Shown here: piece after piece, positions 24,284 through 30,611 of the stretch
Layout of the letters: the number at the start of each line of letters is the position of its first letter
How positions within the stretch are numbered: the stretch's first letter is position 1
From: a virus
DNA: 58,737 bases
Virus record (IMG/VR): IMGVR_UViG_3300037150_000108
Location: 1-58,737 of that record
Reading direction: 5' to 3' (one strand)
The notes under the pieces: model-generated
Told to the model about the DNA's origin: nothing
Databases searched by the model: none
The model's input: the letters and a program-made list of their open reading frames with translations, nothing else
Translations under genes and position numbers: made by a program

Positions 24284-25541
24284 CGCCATCCGCGAAGGCG
24301 TTCCAGCCTCGATCCACACCGAAGTCGCCATATTAGGGGCCATAATGCTGGACCCGCTGGCGCTGGCAGACGCTCGTGCGAGGCTGGTGGCGGGGGATTT
24401 CATCCTCGACTCGCACCAGAGGGTCTACAGGGCGATTCTGGCGGTTGGCGAGGGTGCAGACTTCACGACTGTGCGCGCAGAACTCGAGCGGCGCCGCGAG
24501 ATGGATGCGATTGGCGGGATCAACTACCTCCTGAGCCTGACTGAAGGCATCCCGCGCAACTTCAACATCCAGGCCTACGTCGAGATTGTCTTGCAGAAGG
24601 CCATGCTGCGGCGAGTCATGCAAATCTGCCACGATGGGCAAGTCCGGGCTCAGGACGAGTCTGAAGACGCCTACGAGGTTGCCGACTGGATCACGAAGCA
24701 GTTGACCGAGGAGCGGCCGGAGCAGTCTGTATCTGTCTTTGACGCCATGCCCAAGGCGTTGAAATCGCTGGATGAGTCGGCAGGGAACGTCATCTCTACC
24801 GGGATACGCGAGCTCGACGACTTCACTTCGGGCGGGATGCGGACCAAGGAACTATGGATCATCGGGGCTCTGCCTTCCCGCGGCAAGTCATCCCTTGCCC
24901 GTCAACTTGAGCGGGGCGCTCTTTGGGCAGGCGTTCCGGTCCATACGCACACCATCGAGATGGGCAACAACGAGTGGCTAAACTACCACGCAGCGGTGGT
25001 GGGTGGGGTGCCGGCGTGGAAGCTCAGAACCCCCTACGCCATGCCTGTAATGGATCGGCACAACATGAACGTTGGGGGCGCTACAGTGCAGAACTGGCCC
25101 TTCCTGCTCGATGACTGCGGCCAGGTCCACATCAACACGCTCTTAGCCAAGAGCAGGCTGTCAGTGATGCGGCACGGCACCAAGGTAGTGGTGGTCGATT
25201 ACCTGCAGATGCTCGACGGGGATGAGAAGGAGAAGCGGAACCAGATGGGCACGGCGGCGAAGAAACTCAAGCAGTTCGCCAAGGTCCATGATTGCTGCGT
25301 GGTGGCGCTCTCGCAGCTTGCCCGCAGAGGCGACATCAACGCGCGCCCAACCATGCAGGATCTGAAAGAATCAGGCGACCTCGAAGCAGCCGGCGACGTG
25401 ATCTTACTCAATTACATGCCAGTGGACGATGGGCACTTCACAGGCGACGACGAGATCATCATTGCGAAGCAAAGGCATGGAGCAATTGGTTCAATTCCAA
25501 TGCGTTACGACAAAGAGACGTTGACATTCAGAGCGAGGTGA
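24273..25541 (+). CDS. dnaB: DnaB-like replicative DNA helicase
   Basis: A 422-residue protein from the TTG at 24273, which has GGAG seven bases upstream; an ATG at 24234 without a ribosome site is the alternative. The N-terminal domain (EVAILGAIMLDP, DFILDSHQRVYRAI) is DnaB-like. The RecA-like core has a Walker A variant (GALPSRGKSS), a Walker B (VVVVDYLQML), VVALSQLARR and the arginine-finger region near IIIAKQRHG. It unwinds DNA at the fork as a hexamer. It follows the loader gene, forming an initiator-loader-helicase cassette. Confidence 0.9.
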   Translation: MGIDAIREGVPASIHTEVAILGAIMLDPLALADARARLVAGDFILDSHQRVYRAILAVGEGADFTTVRAELERRREMDAIGGINYLLSLTEGIPRNFNIQAYVEIVLQKAMLRRVMQICHDGQVRAQDESEDAYEVADWITKQLTEERPEQSVSVFDAMPKALKSLDESAGNVISTGIRELDDFTSGGMRTKELWIIGALPSRGKSSLARQLERGALWAGVPVHTHTIEMGNNEWLNYHAAVVGGVPAWKLRTPYAMPVMDRHNMNVGGATVQNWPFLLDDCGQVHINTLLAKSRLSVMRHGTKVVVVDYLQMLDGDEKEKRNQMGTAAKKLKQFAKVHDCCVVALSQLARRGDINARPTMQDLKESGDLEAAGDVILLNYMPVDDGHFTGDDEIIIAKQRHGAIGSIPMRYDKETLTFRAR

Positions 25542-25543
25542 TT

Positions 25544-25798
25544 ATGCACAGCATAGCTGAAATTGTGGAGCAAATCGTGGTTGAGCCTGAGGCACAAAAG
25601 CGGTTCTTCGGACCTGAGAAGCGCAAGCGCGGCCCTTACATGCCCACCAGCCAACTCAGGTATGAGCGCAGGTATGCAGCGAAGATGGGCGTAAGGTTGG
25701 ACACTGTGCGTTTGATGGGCGGCGCCGAGAAGCTGGAGAAGCTTGAGCCGCACATCCAGAGGCTGTTGCTCGGCATCTCGAAGCGGGTTAGCGCATGA
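25544..25798 (+). CDS. Hypothetical basic protein
   Basis: An 84-residue protein with many Lys and Arg residues (GPEKRKRGPYMPTS, LRYERRYAAKMG), possibly nucleic-acid binding. GAGGTGATT precedes the ATG, two bases after the helicase stop, and its own stop overlaps the next gene (ATGA). No known family was recognised. Confidence 0.6.
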   Translation: MHSIAEIVEQIVVEPEAQKRFFGPEKRKRGPYMPTSQLRYERRYAAKMGVRLDTVRLMGGAEKLEKLEPHIQRLLLGISKRVSA

Positions 25799-25968
25799 AA
25801 CTTGCAGACCAAATCCGTCAGATTCAGCTCAAATTGCGCGAGCGAACCATAGGCACACCACTGCCTGCAACTCACGTAAACACCCCAGTCTGGACTGAAC
25901 CTCCGAAACGTGACATGGGTAGTTTTGCAATAGTCGAAGTTCTCCAAAACGACGGATCGAGAAAGTAA
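25795..25968 (+). CDS. Small hypothetical protein
   Basis: A 57-codon gene coupled by ATGA to the preceding one. The product has a basic amphipathic N-terminal helix (LADQIRQIQLKLRERT) and a Pro/Thr-rich middle. No known motif. It is the last gene before a non-coding gap with a possible promoter. Confidence 0.55.
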   Translation: MKLADQIRQIQLKLRERTIGTPLPATHVNTPVWTEPPKRDMGSFAIVEVLQNDGSRK

Positions 25969-26007
25969 GCGACACCACCGAATACATCTCTGACCGCTAA
26001 CGAATCG

Positions 26008-26013
26008 TATAAT
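26008..26013 (+). promoter_or_regulatory. Perfect -10 hexamer, possible promoter
   Basis: TATAAT lies in the 110-base gap before the gene at 26078. No good -35 hexamer is found at 16-18 bases upstream, so it would need an activator or be weak. Confidence 0.35.
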
Positions 26014-26077
26014 GCGTGGGAGGGTTTGGGAGGGCAAGAACCAAACCGCAGTAACGATCTTCGAGGAGACTGAAACC

Positions 26078-26494
26078 ATGCCGCAAGTCATAAACGTCTA
26101 CAACTTAGCCGCTGCAGGGGGCGCACCGCTCATCATTCGCTGCACGCGTGTGACGTCTCGCATGGAGATCATCGAGGATGGCTCTGCGAACGGTGGGTTC
26201 CAGCAAGGTCTTATCGGGCAGCAACTTACACCTGTTGGGTTTGGCGTGAACACGGTCGGCTCGACGTTCAACGTTGCCCCAAATGTGGACGATGAGCCGC
26301 TGGTGTTTGCAGGGTATTCCGGGGACACAGAGCCGCATACTGTGCCTATTGGCAATGGTGGCAGTGGGACGGATCGGTTGGGGAATCCTCAGCCTGTCAG
26401 CCCTGGGGGGCCTGCGACGTTGGGCACAGCCATTGTGCAGTTGACGTCAGCGAGCGCGAACACGACCAAGGTGCGAGTTACTGAGTGGTTCTAG
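26078..26494 (+). CDS. Hypothetical Gly/Thr-rich protein
   Basis: A 138-residue protein of mixed beta pattern with a Gly/Pro-rich central loop (GNGGSGTDRLGNPQPVSPGG) and a C-terminal strand. Such short beta-sandwich proteins can be capsid decoration or tail proteins, but position between early genes argues against certainty. The ATG at 26078 with GAGGAG upstream is preferred over an earlier in-frame start at 26012. No family is recognised. Confidence 0.55.
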   Translation: MPQVINVYNLAAAGGAPLIIRCTRVTSRMEIIEDGSANGGFQQGLIGQQLTPVGFGVNTVGSTFNVAPNVDDEPLVFAGYSGDTEPHTVPIGNGGSGTDRLGNPQPVSPGGPATLGTAIVQLTSASANTTKVRVTEWF

Positions 26495-26497
26495 GTG

Positions 26498-26536
26498 TTG
26501 CAATCGTACACGGCCATGTGTATATTACGCACATGG
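26498..26536 (+). promoter_or_regulatory. Promoter with a palindromic operator around its -10
   Basis: TTGCAA (26498-26503) and TATATT (26521-26526) are 17 bases apart. A perfect seven-base inverted repeat, CCATGTG (26514-26520) and CACATGG (26530-26536), brackets the -10 with a nine-base centre. A dimeric repressor bound there would block transcription. The next gene starts at 26547. Confidence 0.6.
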
Positions 26537-26546
26537 AGGCAACAAA

Positions 26547-26708
26547 ATGGACTCTGCAACCGCTTATCTCATGGGAATCGAATACTTTGAGTGGGGATTC
26601 GACTTGTTCAAGGCGCTGGACTCATTCGACCGAAACTATCCCGCAGCGTCAGCGCACCGCTTCTCTGTGATTGACGGATGGGAAAGCGCAAAGGAAGGCA
26701 GCGTATGA
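26547..26708 (+). CDS. Small hypothetical protein behind the palindromic promoter
   Basis: A 53-codon gene with GGAGG upstream and its stop overlapping the next start (ATGA). The product is acidic and aromatic (IEYFEWGFDLFKALDSFD). It is the first gene of the unit controlled by the promoter at 26498-26536. Function unknown. Confidence 0.6.
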   Translation: MDSATAYLMGIEYFEWGFDLFKALDSFDRNYPAASAHRFSVIDGWESAKEGSV

Positions 26709-27055
26709 GCCAAGTCCAGCGCACCGCCAATCACTGCGACATCTGCGGGCACGAGTGGCTACCTCAATCCGGGGTAGCCTACTCGCATTGCACCAGTGGA
26801 AAGTGCCGGTCGCGCAAGTGGGATAGGGGAGAGGCCGAAAAGGTGAAGGCACCGGTCTCCAAAACCGGGCACGCGGGTTCGACTCCTGCCTCCCCTGCCA
26901 AACTCGCCGAGCGTATCGCCACCGGAGCAGAAGGCAAGGCGCTGGCGAGCCGAGCTGTAAAAGTTCTACTGGAGAAGCGACCCCACCTCAAGCCAGTCTG
27001 CCCGTCCTGCGGGGCGCTCAATGGGATGCACCAGAAAGGGTGTAAAGCTAAATGA
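26705..27055 (+). CDS. Two-zinc-finger protein whose frame runs through a tRNA gene
   Basis: A 116-residue frame. The N-terminal part has HCDICGHEW and HCTSGKC (one zinc site), and the end has VCPSCGALNGMHQKGC (a second). The middle (about residues 40-65) is translated from the tRNA-Trp gene at 26825-26900, giving the typical phantom sequence GSTPASPAK. The frame is open throughout. It may be one protein that absorbed the tRNA as a linker, or two proteins separated by a tRNA. The ATG is coupled by ATGA. Confidence 0.55.
   Translation: MSQVQRTANHCDICGHEWLPQSGVAYSHCTSGKCRSRKWDRGEAEKVKAPVSKTGHAGSTPASPAKLAERIATGAEGKALASRAVKVLLEKRPHLKPVCPSCGALNGMHQKGCKAK
26825..26900 (+). tRNA. tRNA-Trp (anticodon CCA)
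   Basis: A 76-base cloverleaf. The acceptor AGGGGAG pairs with CTCCCCT, followed by G and an encoded CCA. The D-arm has a three-pair stem with GG in the loop. The anticodon arm is CCGGT-CTCCAAA-ACCGG with anticodon CCA; its stem and loop match those of E. coli tRNA-Trp as I recall it. The T-arm is GCGGG-TTCGACT-CCTGC (one G-U pair). The odd point is A at position 8 instead of the near-universal U. It lies wholly inside the open frame 26705-27055. Confidence 0.85.
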
Positions 27056-27363
27056 GGGAACGCCAAATGCAGACTGATACCGAAGAAACCCCAGCCGGGA
27101 TGGAGGCTATTCTTCCTCCGCGAGACTCCCATCAGGCTGTATACGCACAAAAAGTAACTTCTGCGGAATGGCGAGGATTTCTTGACCGCATCCCTCTAAA
27201 TGCACGAGGTGACGGCGCCACCCTGCTTGCTGCCGCATACTTCTTTCTACTTCGAATAGAGCGCGATCTGGCAGATCGGCAGACTCTACCAGAGCCAATT
27301 TTCCGCAGTGTGGGCAGACGATCCCGAAACCTCTTGATGTGGGCATATCGGGAGGTCATCTGA
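27052..27363 (+). CDS. Hypothetical protein
   Basis: A 103-residue protein coupled by ATGA to the preceding gene. The C-terminal two thirds are helical (GDGATLLAAAYFFLLRIERD, and RSRNLLMWAYREV). Its stop overlaps the next start by one base (TGATG). I recognise no motif. Confidence 0.6.
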   Translation: MRERQMQTDTEETPAGMEAILPPRDSHQAVYAQKVTSAEWRGFLDRIPLNARGDGATLLAAAYFFLLRIERDLADRQTLPEPIFRSVGRRSRNLLMWAYREVI

Positions 27364-27506
27364 TGACTCTGGACGACTACCCACGCATCATGGTGCTCAC
27401 CCTCGTAGCCTTTCTGGCCCTCTGCAACGCTGGCAACTTCATCTGGCTGGTGTGCGACTGGTGGAACAAGAGTGGCAAAGGATATTGGGCGCGATGGACC
27501 CAGTAG
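27363..27506 (+). CDS. Small Trp-rich membrane protein
   Basis: A 47-codon gene starting in a TGATG overlap. The product has one membrane segment (IMVLTLVAFLALCNAGNFIW) and five Trp residues in its last 20 positions. Function unknown. Confidence 0.6.
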   Translation: MTLDDYPRIMVLTLVAFLALCNAGNFIWLVCDWWNKSGKGYWARWTQ

Positions 27507-27550
27507 GCGAGCTTCTACGCATCCACCAACCGTTAGACGGAGGAGATTCC

Positions 27551-27736
27551 ATGCGATATCGGGGTGCAGCAGGTGGGGCGAAGATGTTGGAACTGCTGGC
27601 CGATGCGCAGGCATCAGCCGACCAGGGGGCAGATGTGGTGCTGATCACGCGCTACCAGAATGGCGTAGTGACGTACAAGCCAGTTGAGCCTAGACTGGAA
27701 GTTGTGGACGCGGTATTGAAGGCGCTGGAGGCATGA
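27551..27736 (+). CDS. Hypothetical small protein
   Basis: A 61-residue protein. The ATG at 27551 follows a strong GGAGGAGATT; earlier in-frame starts at 27452 and 27494 overlap the upstream membrane gene. It is Ala-rich, helical at both ends, with a short beta hairpin (DVVLITRYQNGVVTYKP). Its stop overlaps the next gene (ATGA). Function unknown. Confidence 0.6.
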   Translation: MRYRGAAGGAKMLELLADAQASADQGADVVLITRYQNGVVTYKPVEPRLEVVDAVLKALEA

Positions 27737-28113
27737 TGAACCGCAGGGCATTTCTCAAACTCTTTGCAGCAGCCGGGCCGGTGGCAGCGGTGGCGCCGAC
27801 GTACTTCTTTGCGCCAGTGGGTGGGTGGAAGACTCGCACCCCAGCGGGCGATGCGTTTGCTCAATTCCTTGCGCGCATGAACAACACTGATTCCGTCGAG
27901 ACGGCGGCCGGCCGGCAATTCTGGTACATGCACCCGGCGCACAAGCCTCTGATCGACGAACTATTCGAGCCGGTTCCCAAAGAACTGTGGGCACCAGAGT
28001 TGTCGGCAGACTGCATCCAGAAGTGCAACCACCTGATCGGCAAGTATCGAGCCGAATGGATTGCCGAGATGGTACGCGCCGGCAAGAAAGTGCAGCCAAT
28101 CCAATGGATATGA
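27733..28113 (+). CDS. Protein with twin-arginine (Tat) signal
   Basis: A 126-residue protein whose N-terminus reads MMNRRAFLKLFAAAG followed by a hydrophobic, Ala/Pro-rich stretch: a twin-arginine export signal (RRAFLK). The mature part is helical with no recognised domain (FWYMHPAHKPLIDELF). Tat export implies folding, perhaps with a cofactor, before transport. Similar leaders occur on some phage proteins of unknown role. ATGA couples both ends. Confidence 0.65.
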   Translation: MMNRRAFLKLFAAAGPVAAVAPTYFFAPVGGWKTRTPAGDAFAQFLARMNNTDSVETAAGRQFWYMHPAHKPLIDELFEPVPKELWAPELSADCIQKCNHLIGKYRAEWIAEMVRAGKKVQPIQWI

Positions 28114-28301
28114 TCCCGGTCGACTCCGCAGCAGTCTCAGCCATCGGCTACCAGGGTGGCGTGCTCGGGCTGAAGTGGAACTCAGGCAAGACCAGCTATC
28201 ACCCGGGCGTGCCTGAATCGGTCTACCTCGGCCTGATGCAGGCTGAATCCAAAGGGCGCTTTATCGCCCAGCACATCCGCAAACAGTTCCCCGCAAAATG
28301 A
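28110..28301 (+). CDS. KTSC-domain protein
   Basis: A 63-residue protein that is almost entirely a KTSC domain: IPVDSAAVSAIGYQ, then GLKWNSGKTSYHPGVPESVY, and ESKGRFIAQHI. The domain is found alone in many phages and at the end of some lysyl-tRNA synthetases; its activity is not well defined. The ATG at 28110 overlaps the upstream stop; an ATG two codons earlier is possible. Confidence 0.8.
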   Translation: MIPVDSAAVSAIGYQGGVLGLKWNSGKTSYHPGVPESVYLGLMQAESKGRFIAQHIRKQFPAK

Positions 28302-28459
28302 TGAAGTTCGACGACTGGGTGGCCAAGGTCAAGACACTGGTGGGCGACGATCTCCCAGATTGCTCGCAGGAGTTGCTGCTTGAGCTTTATCGTTCCGGCA
28401 TGTACCCGGTAAGTGGCTTTGCTTACATCCGGAACTGCCGCCAATGGCCAGTACGGTAA
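28298..28459 (+). CDS. Small hypothetical protein
   Basis: A 53-codon gene starting with ATGATG that overlaps the preceding stop. The product is short, helical and amphipathic (FDDWVAKVKTLVG, CSQELLLELY). No domain was recognised. It is the last small gene before the second fibre module. Confidence 0.55.
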   Translation: MMKFDDWVAKVKTLVGDDLPDCSQELLLELYRSGMYPVSGFAYIRNCRQWPVR

Positions 28460-28518
28460 TCTAGACGTGGCCGCTCGGTGTGGGGCCTTCAAGCTGCTCA
28501 GACCAGCAGGAGGCTCCA

Positions 28519-29865
28519 TTGCGAGCACGCGACATCTTTGGATTGTTTGCCGTAGGGATCTTGCTGGCGGCAATGACCGCACAATGCCAAACCACCTACT
28601 CATCCCCGCCTCCGCCCTTCCTGGGCACCGGCTACAGCACATCCACATCTGACTACGTGACTTTCACTCTGACCGCGGCGGGCGGCGCCAGTTTCGCATC
28701 AGCCCCCCCACCCGCAACCCTCTACGGCTACAACACTTTGGCAAGCCTTTACTACCCGATCTGCGTCAACTCGGATGGAAGTCTTTGCGGAGGTGGTTCA
28801 GGCACGGTCACGGCGGTTTCAGTTGCGACAGCTAATGGCATCTCCGGCACGTCTTCGGGGGGCGCAACTCCAGCACTTACGCTTACGCTGGGCGCGATCA
28901 GGCCGACCTCACTCACCACTCCCACGGTCATCCCGACTGGCACAACGGTTGCAGCCCTGCCCTCGAGCGGCAACACGACCTATCAGCAGTACTGGGTGAC
29001 GGATGCGACCAGCCTGACTGATTGCACGGTTGGCAGCAGTAGCGGATACGCCCATGCTTGCCAGTGGAGCGGATCGGCGTGGGTGACAGCTATTCCTGTG
29101 CAGCCTGTGACATTGGGAGGGACCGGACTTGCCACACTGACGGCTCACTCTCTTCAGATCGGCAAAGGAACGAGCAGTCCGAATCAGATGGCTGTCTGTG
29201 GGACAGGGGTTCCCGTTGTTGGTGTGACCGGTGCTGACCCGATTTGTTCGGCAAGCGGAGCATTAGGCACGAACGCTTTCAATAGCACGACAATTCCCGC
29301 CGCCCAAGTAGCGGCGAACTTAGCGTCGTCCGGCGCAACGGGTGTGACAGGGCAGTTGCCGATTGGACAAGTAGGAAGTGCAGGACTATCGGCCTCGGGT
29401 GGTGTTGCGATTGCGTCAACAGGAGCTATTAGCCTTAGCGGGATTCCTGGATCTGCTATGACTAACAACACCGTCACAGCCACTCAGCTTGCCGCACAGT
29501 ATTCCAAAGGCTCCTGCACTGAAGCATGGGGTGGCAGCGGCACGTCTCATGCGCTGACTTCCGGCGATGATGCCGTATCGAACAATACTTGCTATAACGA
29601 TTCAGGCGTGACGCGCACCATCACGGCCGTCAAGTGCCGTAACGACAACGCCTCGAACACCACGACAGTAAACCCCACCTTTGGCAGTGCGGGGACGGGC
29701 ACGACTATCCTGAGCGGCGCTCTGACCTGCGGTAACAGTTACGCCTACTCGTCTACGGGCACGGTGAGCAACGCGAGTTGGACAACCGGCACAGGAATCA
29801 CCCCGGCGATGGCTGGGACGCTCACTGGAACCAGCGTGGCGATGATCGTGGAGTATACGTTCTGA
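28519..29865 (+). CDS. Secreted-type tail fibre protein
   Basis: A 448-residue protein starting at the TTG at 28519, six bases after GGAGG (the frame is open to 28480 without a ribosome site). Residues 1-23 form a signal peptide (RDIFGLFAVGILLAAM to CQ). The rest is Ser/Thr/Gly-rich with fibre motifs (SGTVTAVSVATANGISG, VTLGGTGLATLTA, TGQLPIGQVG) and a C-terminal Cys-containing beta module. It overlaps the next start by one base. Probably a receptor-binding fibre, related in style to the module at 707-9812. Confidence 0.65.
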   Translation: MRARDIFGLFAVGILLAAMTAQCQTTYSSPPPPFLGTGYSTSTSDYVTFTLTAAGGASFASAPPPATLYGYNTLASLYYPICVNSDGSLCGGGSGTVTAVSVATANGISGTSSGGATPALTLTLGAIRPTSLTTPTVIPTGTTVAALPSSGNTTYQQYWVTDATSLTDCTVGSSSGYAHACQWSGSAWVTAIPVQPVTLGGTGLATLTAHSLQIGKGTSSPNQMAVCGTGVPVVGVTGADPICSASGALGTNAFNSTTIPAAQVAANLASSGATGVTGQLPIGQVGSAGLSASGGVAIASTGAISLSGIPGSAMTNNTVTATQLAAQYSKGSCTEAWGGSGTSHALTSGDDAVSNNTCYNDSGVTRTITAVKCRNDNASNTTTVNPTFGSAGTGTTILSGALTCGNSYAYSSTGTVSNASWTTGTGITPAMAGTLTGTSVAMIVEYTF

Positions 29866-30611
29866 TGAAGACTCCTATCTCTATCCTCGCGCTCTTGTCG
29901 CTTTGCCTCTGTCTCGGGGCCAAGCAGCAGACCATCAGTGCTTCATTTCCGATTGCGAGCGGTGGCGGCACACCAATCAGCCTCGTGCAACTGAATAGCG
30001 GCTCCTACAATCCACAAACCTGCGCCGCCACTTTCACAAACAACACGGCAGGGCATATCGGCGCTATCGCCGTTGAGTGGAATATTACCAGCGGCACTAA
30101 TGGCATCGCGTCGGTGACTGATACCTCCGGCAATAGCTACACGATAAGTGCTGCATCGGCCTCAAGCTCGGTCAATTCAAATTCGCAGTTCGCTTACACG
30201 ACCGCGCTGCTTGCTCACACAGGCACCAACACCGTCACAATAACAATGAACTCTACAGCTTCAACCTGCGGAGCAACTGCATACGAATTGACGGCGGGCA
30301 GTTTCGATCAGGCAACACACGCAGAGACGACAAATACAGCAACCCCTAATTTCGGTTCCATCACAACGACGCACAACGGTAGCTTCTATATCGCAGCAGG
30401 TACGATTCAAAATGGATTTGGGTTTGCCTCGGGATGGTTCACCGCAAATTCTCCCTTCACGTCGGGTGGTCAGTCGGGAGCAGGTAATTATAGTTCCGCC
30501 GATATGTATTACGCGCAAACAACGGCGGGTGCTGTAACTCCTTCTATGACTAGTAATTATCCCGGTTACACAGGGCCTAACGCTGGTTCTACGATTACCT
30601 TCCATCCATGA
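29865..30611 (+). CDS. Secreted-type Ig-like beta protein
   Basis: A 248-residue protein with a signal peptide (MKTPISILALLSLCLCLGA; a Cys near the cleavage region could be lipidated, but the motif is imperfect). The mature part is one or two beta-sandwich domains with repeated small residues (IGAIAVEWNITSGTNGIASV, NTVTITMNSTASTC). It is coupled to genes on both sides (TGATG and ATGA). The likely role is a fibre accessory or adhesin. Confidence 0.6.
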   Translation: MKTPISILALLSLCLCLGAKQQTISASFPIASGGGTPISLVQLNSGSYNPQTCAATFTNNTAGHIGAIAVEWNITSGTNGIASVTDTSGNSYTISAASASSSVNSNSQFAYTTALLAHTGTNTVTITMNSTASTCGATAYELTAGSFDQATHAETTNTATPNFGSITTTHNGSFYIAAGTIQNGFGFASGWFTANSPFTSGGQSGAGNYSSADMYYAQTTAGAVTPSMTSNYPGYTGPNAGSTITFHP

